Assembly: GCA_900316265.1 (NCBI GenBank)
Contig: ONCH01000025.1
Span: forward strand, 1-64,000
DNA: 64,000 nt
Direction: 5' to 3'
Source of the DNA: an uncultured Prevotellaceae bacterium
GTDB lineage: Bacteria > Bacteroidota > Bacteroidia > Bacteroidales > Bacteroidaceae
In this document: positions 27,200 to 36,992 of the stretch, one piece after another
How positions within the stretch are numbered: position 1 is the stretch's first letter
Layout: each line of letters starts with the position of its first letter
The notes under the pieces: generated by a model
The model's database searches: none
The model's input: the letters and a program-made list of their open reading frames with translations, nothing else
What the model was told of the DNA's origin: nothing
Program-made: the position numbers and the translations under genes

Positions 27200-28165
27200 A
27201 TTCGAAGTACAACATAACGACCCGTATAGCAGCGCCCGCTCAGGACTGATACAGACAGACCACGGACCCATCAAGACGCCCATCTTCATGCCTGTGGGTA
27301 CGGTGGGCAGTGTGAAGGGTGTACACTTCGCTGAGCTCCCAACACGTGGGACCGCCCCATCCTGACGGACTCTGGTGGTTTCCAGGTGTTCTCGCTGACG
27401 GGCATCCGCAAGCTGAAGGAAGAGGGTTGTGAGTTTCGCAGCCATATCGATGGTTCGAAGCATATCTTCACGCCAGAAAACGTGATGGACACAGAGCGCG
27501 TCATTGGTGCCGATATCATGATGGCCTTTGACGAGTGTCCACCAGGACAGAGCGACTACCAATATGCCAAGAACTCGCTCAAGCTGACCCAGCGCTGGCT
27601 GGAGCGTTGCGTGAAGCGCTTCAACGAGACGGAACCGCTGTATGGCCACAACCAGACACTGTTTCCCATCGTACAGGGCTGCACTTATAAAGACCTCAGA
27701 CAGGACGCTGCCAAGCATGTCTGTGACGTGCTGGGCAAGCTGAACGACGGAGGCGGCGCCAGCATTGGCGGACTGGCTGTTGGCCTGATGGGTGTGGGTA
27801 CGCCCCAGAACATCCTGGAAGCCATTGAGCGTGGTGTCGACATGTTCGACTGCGTGATGCCTACCCGCAATGGGCGCAACGCCATGCTCTTCACCTACGA
27901 GGGTACGATGAACATGCGCAACAAGAAGTGGGAGGACGACTTCTCGCCCATAGACCCCGAAGGCTGCGACATTGACCGCATCCACTCGAAGGCCTATCTG
28001 CACCACCTGTTCAAAGCCCAGGAGCTGCTGGCCATGCAGATAGCCTCGATACACAATCTGGCCTTCTACCTCAGACTGGTCACGGACGCGCGCACGCATA
28101 TAGAACAAGGTGACTTCACACAGTGGAAGCGCTCAGTAATAGACAACTTAGGACGCAGAAGGTAA
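27195..28165 (+). pseudogene. tgt: Queuine tRNA-ribosyltransferase with two internal deletions
   Basis: The ends and core match Tgt, which exchanges guanine for queuine or its precursor at tRNA position 34. Visible are TPIFMPVGTVGSVKGVH, PILTDSGGFQVFSL (general acid Asp), MMAFDECPPG, GGLAVG and VDMFDCVMPTRNGRNA (nucleophile Asp). After GVHFAEL (about 27338) about 100 bp are missing (the family's ILGNTYHLYLRPG region) and the frame shifts. At about 27784 GGLAVG joins LMGVGTP directly, an in-frame loss of about 25 codons. Only one Cys is seen where many Tgt proteins carry a CxCxxC zinc site. The start is a TTG inside the heptad array. The product as read is not functional; assembly error is possible. 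Confidence 0.85.
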
Positions 28166-28167
28166 AA

Positions 28168-29343
28168 GTGAAGAAAACGTCACTACAAAACATATTGAAG
28201 AAAGCCAAGACGCTATGGGCGCAGGCATGGCAATCGAAGTATAACCTGCTTCGAGAGGTGAAACGCATGGACTGGTATATCATCAACAAGTTCATTGGCA
28301 CCTACGTCTACTCCATCGTCCTGATTATCTCTATCAGCATCGTCTTCGACGTCAACGAGAACCTGGCAAAGTTTACCTCTAACAACGCACCGTTGCGCGC
28401 CATCGTATTCGACTACTACGCCAATTTCGTGCCTTACTTTGCCAACCTCTTCTCACCGCTGTTCGTCTTCATTGCCGTCATCTTCTTCACCTCCAAGCTG
28501 GCAGGCAACTCAGAGATTATCGCCATGCTGGCATGTGGCATGAGCTTCAAGCGACTGCTACGCCCCTACCTTATCTCGGCAGCCCTCATCGCCATCCTCA
28601 ATTTCTACCTCGGCTCGTATATCATTCCTAAAGGTACCGTGGTGCGCCACGACTTCGAGGCGCTCTACAAGAACAATACGAAGAACACGTCAGCATCGAA
28701 CATTCAGCTGATGGTTGACAAGGGCGTGGTGGCCTACATCTCGCAGTACGACGACCTCCGCAAGACGGGCTATGGCTTTGCGCTGTATAAGTTTGAGAAC
28801 AAGAAGATGGTGAGTCAGATGAATGCCAACGTCATCCAGTATGACACCATTGCCGAGGAGCGCTACCACTGGAAGGCCCGTAACTACAAAATTCGCACGC
28901 TGAAAGGTATGCGCGAGGAGATTACCAGTGGCTTCGAGATAGATACGCTGATACAGATGGAGCCCATGGACCTGGTGTTCTCCAGAGGTCAGCAGGAGAC
29001 GTTCACGTCGCCGGAGCTGAAGCGATACATCTCCAAGCAGCAGCAGCGTGGCTCAAGCAATGTCGTGCAGTATGAGGTGGAATACCACAAGCGCATAGCC
29101 ACCTCGTTTGCCTCGTTCATCCTGACCATTATTGGTGTATCCCTGTCGTCGCGCAAGCGTAAAGGTGGTATGGGTATGTACTTAGGTATCGGACTGGCAT
29201 TGTCGTTTACCTATATCCTGCTACAAACGGTAAGTGCTACCTTTGCCATCAATGCTGACACGCCACCCATCCTGGCAGCGTGGATTCCAAATATCCTGTA
29301 TGCCTTCATTGCATACTATTGTTACAGGCATGCGCCGAATTAA
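28168..29343 (+). CDS. LptF/LptG family permease (YjgP/YjgQ)
   Basis: About 391 residues. Six membrane segments in the LptF/G pattern: three N-terminal (TYVYSIVLIISISIVF, FSPLFVFIAVIFFTS, LISAALIAILNFYL), a periplasmic beta-jellyroll, then three C-terminal (FASFILTIIGVSL onward). It should form part of the ABC transporter that extracts lipopolysaccharide from the inner membrane. The probable GTG start at 28168 lies 2 bp after the tgt stop; a later ATG at 28267 (MDWYIINKF) is the alternative. The stop TAA begins the next heptad array. Confidence 0.88.
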   Translation: MKKTSLQNILKKAKTLWAQAWQSKYNLLREVKRMDWYIINKFIGTYVYSIVLIISISIVFDVNENLAKFTSNNAPLRAIVFDYYANFVPYFANLFSPLFVFIAVIFFTSKLAGNSEIIAMLACGMSFKRLLRPYLISAALIAILNFYLGSYIIPKGTVVRHDFEALYKNNTKNTSASNIQLMVDKGVVAYISQYDDLRKTGYGFALYKFENKKMVSQMNANVIQYDTIAEERYHWKARNYKIRTLKGMREEITSGFEIDTLIQMEPMDLVFSRGQQETFTSPELKRYISKQQQRGSSNVVQYEVEYHKRIATSFASFILTIIGVSLSSRKRKGGMGMYLGIGLALSFTYILLQTVSATFAINADTPPILAAWIPNILYAFIAYYCYRHAPN

Positions 29344-29419
29344 GTTAAGAGTTAAGAGGTAAGAGGTAAGAATTAAGAGGTAAGAGTTAAGAGTTAAGAA
29401 TTAAGAATTAAGAGTTAAG
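29343..29419. repeat. AGTTAAG heptad array bridging two genes (11 units)
   Basis: Eleven 7-mers from 29343 to 29419, of the types AGTTAAG, AGGTAAG and AATTAAG. The permease TAA ends on the first base of the array, and the last base (G) is the first base of the helicase GTG start codon. Confidence 0.88.
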
Positions 29420-30717
29420 TGACATTTGAAGAGACATATTTGAACGATAATATCCTCGATGCATTATGGGATATGCACTTCGAGGAAATGACACCCATAC
29501 AAGAGCAGTGCATACCCAAGATACTTGATGGTCAAGACCTGATAGGTGTTGCACAGACAGGAACAGGAAAGACGGCAGCCTATCTGCTGCCTATCCTCAG
29601 CATGCTCGACGATGGAGGTTTCCCAAAAGATGCTGTCAACTGCATTGTGATGTCACCCACACGCGAGCTGGCACAACAGATAGACCAAGCCATGCAGGGC
29701 TTCGGCTACTATCTTGACGGCATCAGCAGCGTGGCAGTCTATGGAGGCAACGACGGTAACCGCTTTGACGTAGAGACGAAAGGTCTGAAGATGGGTGCTG
29801 ACGTTATCATCGCCACACCAGGGCGTCTGCTGTCGCACATCCGCATGGGACATGTGGACCTGTCTAAGCTCTCCTTCTTTGTGCTCGACGAGGCAGACCG
29901 AATGCTTGACATGGGTTTCTCTGACGACATTCTGAGCATTTCCAAGATGCTGCCCAAGAATCACCAGACCATCATGTTCTCAGCCACCATGCCAGACAAG
30001 ATTCAGCAGCTGGCACGCACCCTGCTCTATCATCCCGCAGAGGTAAAGATAGCCGTTTCCAAACCCGCTGAGAAAATCCAGCAGTCTGCCTACGTCTGCT
30101 ATGAGCCACAGAAGTTGGGCATTATCCGCAACCTGTTCAAGGCTGGCGAGTTGCAGCGCGTAATTATCTTCTCCGGCAAGAAAGACAAGGTGAAAGACAT
30201 AACGCGTGAGCTGAAGCACATGAATATCAACTGTGCCCCCATGCACAGCGACCTCTCGCAGGCTGAGCGCGACGAGGTGATGTACCAGTTCAAGGCTGGA
30301 CAGGTCGACGTACTGGTAGCTACTGACATCGTGGCTCGCGGTATAGATATCGACGACATCCTGATGGTCATCAACTACGACGTTCCCCACGACGCTGAAG
30401 ACTATGTACACCGCATCGGACGCACAGCGCGTGCCCAGCGTGACGGTATAGCCATCACCTTAGTATCAGAAGCTGACATGCGCTACTTTGCCGCTATTGA
30501 GCGCTTCCTGGAGAAAGACATCCAGAAGAATGCACTGCCGGAGGGACTGGGCGAAGGTCCGGAATATAAGGTTGCTTCTCCCCGTAAGAATTCACGAGGT
30601 CGGGGTGGCCGGAAACGCAGTGGAAAGGGTAACGGAAAGAATAGCGGAAAGGGTAACGGAAAGGGTAACGGAAAGGGCAATGGAAAAGGACAACGGAAAG
30701 AACAAAAAAAAAGTTAA
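29419..30717 (+). CDS. DEAD-box ATP-dependent RNA helicase
   Basis: The protein has 432 residues with all helicase motifs: AQTGTGKT (I), PTRELAQQ (Ia), TPGRL (Ib), DEAD (II), SAT (III), VATDIVARGIDI (V) and HRIGRTAR (VI). It unwinds RNA in ribosome assembly or decay. The last 35 residues are a basic low-complexity tail (GKGNGKNSGKGNGKGN) from a 12-bp DNA repeat, probably for RNA binding. Translation starts at GTG 29419, whose G is the last base of an 11-unit heptad array. Most relatives begin with ATG at this codon. Confidence 0.95.
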   Translation: MTFEETYLNDNILDALWDMHFEEMTPIQEQCIPKILDGQDLIGVAQTGTGKTAAYLLPILSMLDDGGFPKDAVNCIVMSPTRELAQQIDQAMQGFGYYLDGISSVAVYGGNDGNRFDVETKGLKMGADVIIATPGRLLSHIRMGHVDLSKLSFFVLDEADRMLDMGFSDDILSISKMLPKNHQTIMFSATMPDKIQQLARTLLYHPAEVKIAVSKPAEKIQQSAYVCYEPQKLGIIRNLFKAGELQRVIIFSGKKDKVKDITRELKHMNINCAPMHSDLSQAERDEVMYQFKAGQVDVLVATDIVARGIDIDDILMVINYDVPHDAEDYVHRIGRTARAQRDGIAITLVSEADMRYFAAIERFLEKDIQKNALPEGLGEGPEYKVASPRKNSRGRGGRKRSGKGNGKNSGKGNGKGNGKGNGKGQRKEQKKS

Positions 30718-30755
30718 ATAAGTAGGTTCGGAGAACAACGTATTGGTATTTTTTG

Positions 30756-30763
30756 TAACTTTG
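30756..30763 (+). promoter_or_regulatory. -7 box TAACTTTG for rpoD
   Basis: Exact match with an untranslated leader of about 68 bases. An AAGGAG lies 5 bases before the ATG, one of the few Shine-Dalgarno-like sites in the window. Confidence 0.55.
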
Positions 30764-30837
30764 CACCGCTTTTAAAAGTAACATTTTTGAAATACTGCTG
30801 AATATCAGGCAGTTAGAAAGGAATTAAGGAGTAAAAC

Positions 30838-31710
30838 ATGAGACAATTAAAGATTCAAAAGAGTATTACGAATCGCTCAAGTGAGGCACTGGATAAGTAT
30901 CTGGTGGAAATCGGCCGTGCGCCACTGATCAGCATCGACGAGGAAATCGAGCTGGCTCAGAAGATACGCAAGGGCGGTCCTGAAGGCGAGCGCGCTAAGG
31001 ATAAGTTGGTAACTGCCAACCTGCGATTCGTGGTATCTGTAGCTAAGCAGTATCAGCATCAGGGACTGACGCTGACTGACTTGATTGACGAGGGTAACAT
31101 CGGCCTCATCAAAGCCGCACAGAAATTTGATGAAACACGTGGTTTTAAATTCATTTCTTACGCCGTTTGGTGGATTCGCCAGAGCATTCTGCAGGCTATT
31201 GCCGAGCAGAGTCGTATTGTTCGTCTGCCCCTGAACCAGGTAGGTAGCCTGAACAAAATCAGTCACGAGATTAACCGCTTCGAACAGGAGTTCCAGCGCC
31301 ATCCGTCAGTATCTGAATTGAGCGACGCCACCAACATGGACGAGGAGAAGATTGCCCAGTCTATGCAGGCTGACAGCCACCATGTCTCTATCGATGCTCC
31401 ATTCCAAGACGGTGAGGACAACTGTATGCTCGACGTGATGGCCAGTGGTGACGACTCACGTACCGACCGTCATGTTGACCACGAGTCTATGGCACAGGAA
31501 CTGAATACCGTATTACAGAAGGTACTCAAGGAGCGCGAGATTACCATTATCCGCGAGTGCTTCGGCATCGGCTGTCACGAGAAGGGTCTTGAGGAAATTG
31601 GTGACCAACTCGGCTTGACCCGTGAGCGCGTCCGCCAGATTCGCGAGAAGAGTATTGCCAAGTTGCGCGACTCTGGTAATGCACGTATTTTGATGAAATA
31701 TTTGGGCTAA
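30838..31710 (+). CDS. rpoD: Primary RNA polymerase sigma factor (RpoD-like)
   Basis: The protein has 290 residues with region 1.2 (YLVEIGRAPLIS), region 2 (DLIDEGNIGLIKAAQKFD, KFISYAVWWIRQSILQ), region 3 and region 4 ending GLTRERVRQIREKSIAKL. It lacks the long N-terminal region 1.1, as is usual in Bacteroidetes primary sigma factors. These recognise TTTG and TAnnTTTG, the boxes seen across this window. It stands alone with its own promoter and leader. Confidence 0.93.
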   Translation: MRQLKIQKSITNRSSEALDKYLVEIGRAPLISIDEEIELAQKIRKGGPEGERAKDKLVTANLRFVVSVAKQYQHQGLTLTDLIDEGNIGLIKAAQKFDETRGFKFISYAVWWIRQSILQAIAEQSRIVRLPLNQVGSLNKISHEINRFEQEFQRHPSVSELSDATNMDEEKIAQSMQADSHHVSIDAPFQDGEDNCMLDVMASGDDSRTDRHVDHESMAQELNTVLQKVLKEREITIIRECFGIGCHEKGLEEIGDQLGLTRERVRQIREKSIAKLRDSGNARILMKYLG

Positions 31711-31737
31711 ATGTTTTGTGACTCCAGATTTTTTTCG

Positions 31738-31745
31738 TACTTTTG
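31738..31745 (+). promoter_or_regulatory. Promoter TTTG-N19-TACTTTTG for the DUF5686 gene
   Basis: TTTG at 31715-31718 and TACTTTTG at 31738-31745. The predicted transcription start is close to the GTG at 31751. Confidence 0.55.
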
Positions 31746-31750
31746 GGGTC

Positions 31751-33757
31751 GTGAATCAGAAACAGCACATATTAAAGATATTAATGCTGGGCATGATGGC
31801 ACTCATGTCCAGCATTTGTTATGCAGCAAACAGGACAGCTGATTCCCTGCTCATCAATCGCATGTGGGACTACTACGAGTACCCCGAAAGGATTGCTGAC
31901 GGTGAAAGAAACGTCTATATCATGTGCCATATCGGTACGAAGCGTCGCAATGCGCTGTTATGGGTTATTCCCACCATGTATAGTATTGCCAGAGGCGACA
32001 GGGACTATATCGGTGAGGCTTACACCAAACTCAGATATCATGGTACCAACAACTACCATTTTCATCGCCAGGTGTTCTGCAGCACCGTTCCTCATCAGCG
32101 CAACGTGATGCCCTTCATCTTTGAGTTGATAACCCCCAATCTCTATGGCGTGCAACTCTATCCTGACGGTATCCTCTCGCCTTTCCACCGCAGCAACCGC
32201 TATTTCTACAAATACCGTGTTACCAGTATTGGCAGTCATGCCACCATTCAGTTCCGTCCTCGCAGTAGCAACACCCGATTGATTAAGGGAGAAGCCACAG
32301 TAGATATTGCCTCTGGACGCATACTGTCCTTGGATTTTCAGGGAGAGTTTGACATGATTAGCTTCAATATCAACACTCTGATGGACCAGCGTAACCCATT
32401 CAGTCCAGTACCCGACCAGTGTATCACAGATGCGACATTCAAGTTCTTAGGCAACAATATCACGTCACATATTACGTCTTACTTTAATTGTCCCATAGCA
32501 CTCCCCGACTCCATCAATGATGTCGAAGACCTTAGCTTGATGGAAAAGCTACGCCCCATGCCGTTAGGAGAAGAAGAAAGGCGCATCGTTGAAGACTATC
32601 AAACACATAACTCAGAAGAGGAAGAGACCGACACCGTCCAGAACTCCACCAGTCGTCTGACAGACGCCGCCTGGGATTTCGTTGGCGACAACCTGATGAG
32701 CGGTAAAGAAGCTACCGTTGAGAATATCTCGCTAAACGTCTCACCACTCCTCAACCCTTTATACATGGGGTACAGCTCATCGTCCGGTATATCGTATAAA
32801 CTGGACTTCGGTCTGCGCTATGCCTGGAACCAGCACCGCTACCTGACGCTTAACCCGAAGTTCGGTTACAGTTTCAAGAAGAAGCTATTCTACTTCGATA
32901 TTCCTCTTCGCATGACTTACAACCCCAAGCGCAACGGCTATGTAGAGTATACGTGGTCTAACAGTGACCCCACATCGAACGCTGCACTCTATGAAACATT
33001 TCAGAAAGTCATGGGTGACACGGTACCTATGCCTGAATTCAAGAACGAACACCTGAGACTCATCAACCATATTGCAGCTTTCGACTGGCTGGAGTTTACC
33101 ACGGGTTTTGTCTATCACCGTCGCTGGAGTGTGAACCCTGACAAGATGAACGAGGCAGGTCTGCCCAACCGTTACCACAGCTTTGCGCCAACGCTGTCCG
33201 TTCACCTGAGGCCCTGGCAGAAGGGCCCCACACTTACCGCTAACTATGAGCACAGCATCCCCAATGTGTTCCACTCCAACCTGAACTACGAACGTTGGGA
33301 GTTTGATGCTGTCTATAAACATCGGAACAAGAGTGTGCGCATACTGAACCTCCGCGCAGGAGCCGGTTTCTATACACATCGAAGTATGGACTATTTCGTT
33401 GACTACGACAACTTCCACGACAACAACCTGGCAACAGGTTGGGAAGATGACTGGTCGGGACAGTTCCAGCTGGTTGACAGCCGATGGTATAATGAGTCCA
33501 ACTACTACCTGCGCAGTCATGTGTCATACGACTCTCCTTTGCTGATGTTGTCGTGGGTACCTCTTATTGGTCGTATCGTAGAGACAGAGCGTGTCTATCT
33601 GAGTGCACTGTCCATCGAACATACACGCCCCTATTTCGAAGTCGGCTATGGTTTCCAGAACCGCTTCTTCTCGACAGGTATCTTCGCCAGTTTTCTGAAT
33701 ACCGAATTCCAGAGTTTCGGTTGTAAATTCACCATTGAACTATTCCGCAGATGGTAA
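31751..33757 (+). CDS. DUF5686-type outer membrane protein
   Basis: About 668 residues. The signal peptide (LKILMLGMMALMSSICYA) is followed by an N-terminal domain with ELITPNLYGVQLYPDGILSPF and a C-terminal beta-barrel of alternating aromatic strands ending IELFRRW. This agrees with the Bacteroidetes DUF5686 family, here without the usual leading carboxypeptidase-regulatory domain. I start at GTG 31751, which gives the signal peptide a positive N-region; ATG 31784 is the alternative. It overlaps the helicase-nuclease gene by 7 bp. Function unknown. Confidence 0.75.
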   Translation: MNQKQHILKILMLGMMALMSSICYAANRTADSLLINRMWDYYEYPERIADGERNVYIMCHIGTKRRNALLWVIPTMYSIARGDRDYIGEAYTKLRYHGTNNYHFHRQVFCSTVPHQRNVMPFIFELITPNLYGVQLYPDGILSPFHRSNRYFYKYRVTSIGSHATIQFRPRSSNTRLIKGEATVDIASGRILSLDFQGEFDMISFNINTLMDQRNPFSPVPDQCITDATFKFLGNNITSHITSYFNCPIALPDSINDVEDLSLMEKLRPMPLGEEERRIVEDYQTHNSEEEETDTVQNSTSRLTDAAWDFVGDNLMSGKEATVENISLNVSPLLNPLYMGYSSSSGISYKLDFGLRYAWNQHRYLTLNPKFGYSFKKKLFYFDIPLRMTYNPKRNGYVEYTWSNSDPTSNAALYETFQKVMGDTVPMPEFKNEHLRLINHIAAFDWLEFTTGFVYHRRWSVNPDKMNEAGLPNRYHSFAPTLSVHLRPWQKGPTLTANYEHSIPNVFHSNLNYERWEFDAVYKHRNKSVRILNLRAGAGFYTHRSMDYFVDYDNFHDNNLATGWEDDWSGQFQLVDSRWYNESNYYLRSHVSYDSPLLMLSWVPLIGRIVETERVYLSALSIEHTRPYFEVGYGFQNRFFSTGIFASFLNTEFQSFGCKFTIELFRRW

Positions 33758-36700
33758 AACCGCTCACTGTATATAAGGCCAGTGCTGGTTCGGGAAAGAC
33801 ATTTACACTGGCTGTAGAGTACATCAAGCTATTGATAGAGAACCCGACCTGCTATCGTAACATCCTGGCCGTGACCTTCACCAACAAGGCTACGGAAGAG
33901 ATGAAGATGCGCATACTCAGCCAGCTCTACGGCATAAGCAAACAACTGCCGGAATCCGATGCATACTTCCAGCGCCTTATTGCGGAGACTGGCTTACCCA
34001 GTGACGCCATTGCCCAACGTGCCGGTTATGCCCTCCATCTGTTACTCCACAACTACAACTACTTCCGCGTAGAGACCATTGACACTTTCTTTCAGAGCGT
34101 CTTGCGCAACCTGGCTCGCGAACTCGACCTCACAGCCAACCTACGTATCTCCTTGAACGACAGTCAGGTAGAAGAACAAGCCGTGGACCAGCTCATCGAC
34201 GCATTGACGCATACCGATGTGATGCTACAGTGGCTGTTGAGCTACATCATGGAGAAAATCAGCGACGACCGTTCATGGAATATCATCGGACAGGTCAAGC
34301 AGTTCGGGCGTACCATCTTCCGCGACTATTACAAGGAGAATGCCAAAGCTATCCGCGAGAAGATGCAGGAGAAGGGCTTCATTGAAGGTTACAGCCAGCA
34401 ACTACGCCAGATTCGCAAGAATGCCCTGGAGCGCATGCAACAATATGCCACCTCCTTCTTCGACACGCTCGAAAGCGAAGGAATTACAGTCGATGATTTA
34501 GCCTACGGTCGCACGGGCATCTACAGTTTCTTTGTGAAGCTACAGAACGGCGTGATGGACGAGAGCATCGTTGGCAAGCGCGTCTGCGACTGTCGCGAAG
34601 ACCCTGCCAAGTGGTATTCCAAGAAGTGTGAGCGTCAGGAACTGGTGCATGCCGTTGCTGAGTCAACGCTCATTCCGCTTTTGAGTCACGCCATGGACGA
34701 CCGCCCACAGCAATACCGCCTCTATCAGTCTGCTGACCTCACCCTGCGCCACCTCAGTCAGCTGCGTCTGTTAGGTAGCATCGAGGATAAGGTGCGCCAG
34801 CTCAACGACGAGGCCAACCGCTTCCTGCTCAGCGACACCCAGCAGCTGTTGCACGCACTCATCAGCCATAGCGACTCACCGTTTATCTTTGAGAAGATTG
34901 GCACCCAACTGGAGCACATCATGATTGACGAGTTCCAAGACACCAGCACTGTCCAATGGCAGAACTTCAAAGTCTTGCTGCAGGAGTGCATGAGTCATCA
35001 AGAATCTGAGAATCTGATAGTTGGCGACGTCAAGCAGAGCATCTACCGTTGGCGTTCAGGCGACTGGCGCTTGCTCAACGCCATTGACCGAGAGTTTCCA
35101 CATAGCGAGGAGATGATGGACATCCAGCCGTTGGAGGTTAACTGGCGTTCCTCACGTCATATCATCGATTTCAATAATGCGTTCTTCATAGAAGCTGCCC
35201 GTCAGGAGTATGAGAGTCAGCATGAGGAGTATCCGGAGGGAGCCGAACAACTGCTCCGCGCCTATGCTGATGTAGCCCAGAAGGTACCCGAAAAGCGTCC
35301 TGCAGAAGGTTTTGTAGAGATTCGACTGTTGCCAGAGACCGACTATCAAGAAGAAACGATGACAACGCTGGTCAGCACCATCCGTCAACTACTGGAACAA
35401 GGAGCAACGCCTCGTGACATTGCCATCCTTGTGCGTACCAACAAATACATTCCGCTGATTGCCGCTTATTTCGAGGAACACATGCCTGATATTCGCATTA
35501 TTAGCGACGAGGCGTTCCGACTGGATTCCTCCGTGACGCTGTGTCTACTGACTCAGGCACTCCACCTGCTGACACACCCCGACGATCTGCTGGCCAAAGC
35601 CACCATCGTCAAACTCTACCACCGCAGTGTCCTCAGCGATTCCGTTGCTGAGAACGAGCTGCTCATCAAGGACCGTTCGCTGGACACGCTCCTCCCCGAT
35701 GCCTTCATCAACCAATTTGATGAGCTACGCCATTTGCCGCTCTATGAGTTGGTTGAACGGCTCTATAGCATCTTCCAGTTGGAGTGTCTGAACGAGCAGA
35801 GTGCCTATCTCTGTGCGTTCTACGACCAACTGAACATGTTTGTGCAGGATCACTCCAGCGACATCGACGCTTTCCTGCGCGAATGGGATGAAAGCATTGG
35901 CAGTAAGACCATACAGAGTGATGCCACTGACGGCATACGCATCCTATCCATCCACAAGAGTAAGGGTCTGGAGTTCACGCATGTCCTCATTCCCTTCTGC
36001 GACTGGCGCCTGGAAATGCCCGACGTCTTATGGTGTGAACCCAACGAGGCACCTTTCGACGCACTGCCCATCGCACCTATCGACTTCAGCAGCAGTCAGA
36101 TGCGAGGCACCATCTATGAGCACGACTACCTCGACGAACATCTGCAGAATATTGTAGATAACCTCAACCTGCTGTATGTAGCCTTTACACGTGCCGCCCA
36201 TAGCCTCTTTGTCATTGGCCAGCGTGGTAGTAAGTCCAACCGCTCAGCCCTCATTGAGAAGGTGCTGCCCAACCTGGAACTAGACAACAGCACCCTCAGC
36301 GGTGAGAAGGACGAGCAAGCCCCGCTTCTCTTCACCTACGGCACTACCGACGCCGTTTCCACATCCACTACTCCCGTCGCTGCTCCAACAGTTTCCTCCA
36401 ATCCTTTCCTCGCCCCTATCACTCCTGAGGCCATCACTATCAAGACCTTCCCCACCAAGACGGAGTTCAAGCAGAGCAACAAGAGTCGCGACTTCATCAC
36501 GGGCAATGACGACCAACAAGAAGCACCCAGCTACATCAAGATGGGCTGTGTACTGCACGAGATATTCTCGACCATCCGCACTACGGCGGACATCGACACA
36601 GCCCTGCGTCAACTGCAATATGACGGGGTACTCTACGACGATGAGGTGACTGCTAACAAACTTACCGCCATGCTTCATAAAAGACTTGAAGGAAAGCGCG

Positions 36701-36975
36701 TAAAAGATTGGTTCTCTGACCGTTGGAAACTATTTAACGAATGTAGCATTCTCCGTCTCAACGAGCAGAATGAGGTCGTAGAGCGTCGTCCAGACCGCGT
36801 AATGACAGACGGCAAAGAGACACATGTCGTTGACTTCAAGTTCGGCCGTCCGAAGCCAGAATACTTAGAACAGGTCCGCGAATATATGCAACTATTGAAA
36901 CAGATGCAGATGCCCAACGTCCACGGCTGGTTGTGGTACGTTTACAGCAATAAGATTGAAGAAGTTATTGGTTAA
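33751..36975 (+). CDS. AddA/RecB-like UvrD-type helicase-nuclease
   Basis: The protein has 1074 residues. Superfamily 1 helicase motifs: KASAGSGKTFTLA (Walker A), MIDEFQDTS (II), GDVKQSIYRWR (III), VNWRSS (IV), ILSIHKSKGLEF (V) and YVAFTRA (VI). The C-terminus is a RecB-family nuclease with GCVLHEIF, RRPDRVM and VVDFKFG. With the next gene it forms an AddAB-like complex that processes double-strand breaks for recombination. It overlaps the previous gene by 7 bp. Its stop lies in a GGTTATT heptad array that reaches the next start. Confidence 0.9.
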   Translation: MVKPLTVYKASAGSGKTFTLAVEYIKLLIENPTCYRNILAVTFTNKATEEMKMRILSQLYGISKQLPESDAYFQRLIAETGLPSDAIAQRAGYALHLLLHNYNYFRVETIDTFFQSVLRNLARELDLTANLRISLNDSQVEEQAVDQLIDALTHTDVMLQWLLSYIMEKISDDRSWNIIGQVKQFGRTIFRDYYKENAKAIREKMQEKGFIEGYSQQLRQIRKNALERMQQYATSFFDTLESEGITVDDLAYGRTGIYSFFVKLQNGVMDESIVGKRVCDCREDPAKWYSKKCERQELVHAVAESTLIPLLSHAMDDRPQQYRLYQSADLTLRHLSQLRLLGSIEDKVRQLNDEANRFLLSDTQQLLHALISHSDSPFIFEKIGTQLEHIMIDEFQDTSTVQWQNFKVLLQECMSHQESENLIVGDVKQSIYRWRSGDWRLLNAIDREFPHSEEMMDIQPLEVNWRSSRHIIDFNNAFFIEAARQEYESQHEEYPEGAEQLLRAYADVAQKVPEKRPAEGFVEIRLLPETDYQEETMTTLVSTIRQLLEQGATPRDIAILVRTNKYIPLIAAYFEEHMPDIRIISDEAFRLDSSVTLCLLTQALHLLTHPDDLLAKATIVKLYHRSVLSDSVAENELLIKDRSLDTLLPDAFINQFDELRHLPLYELVERLYSIFQLECLNEQSAYLCAFYDQLNMFVQDHSSDIDAFLREWDESIGSKTIQSDATDGIRILSIHKSKGLEFTHVLIPFCDWRLEMPDVLWCEPNEAPFDALPIAPIDFSSSQMRGTIYEHDYLDEHLQNIVDNLNLLYVAFTRAAHSLFVIGQRGSKSNRSALIEKVLPNLELDNSTLSGEKDEQAPLLFTYGTTDAVSTSTTPVAAPTVSSNPFLAPITPEAITIKTFPTKTEFKQSNKSRDFITGNDDQQEAPSYIKMGCVLHEIFSTIRTTADIDTALRQLQYDGVLYDDEVTANKLTAMLHKRLEGKRVKDWFSDRWKLFNECSILRLNEQNEVVERRPDRVMTDGKETHVVDFKFGRPKPEYLEQVREYMQLLKQMQMPNVHGWLWYVYSNKIEEVIG

Positions 36976-36990
36976 CGGTTATTGGTTATT
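36963..36990. repeat. GGTTATT heptad array bridging addA-like and addB-like genes (4 units)
   Basis: Units AGTTATT, GGTTAAC, GGTTATT, GGTTATT. The upstream TAA lies in the second unit and the downstream ATG (36993) follows two bases later. Confidence 0.7.
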
Positions 36991-36992
36991 GT

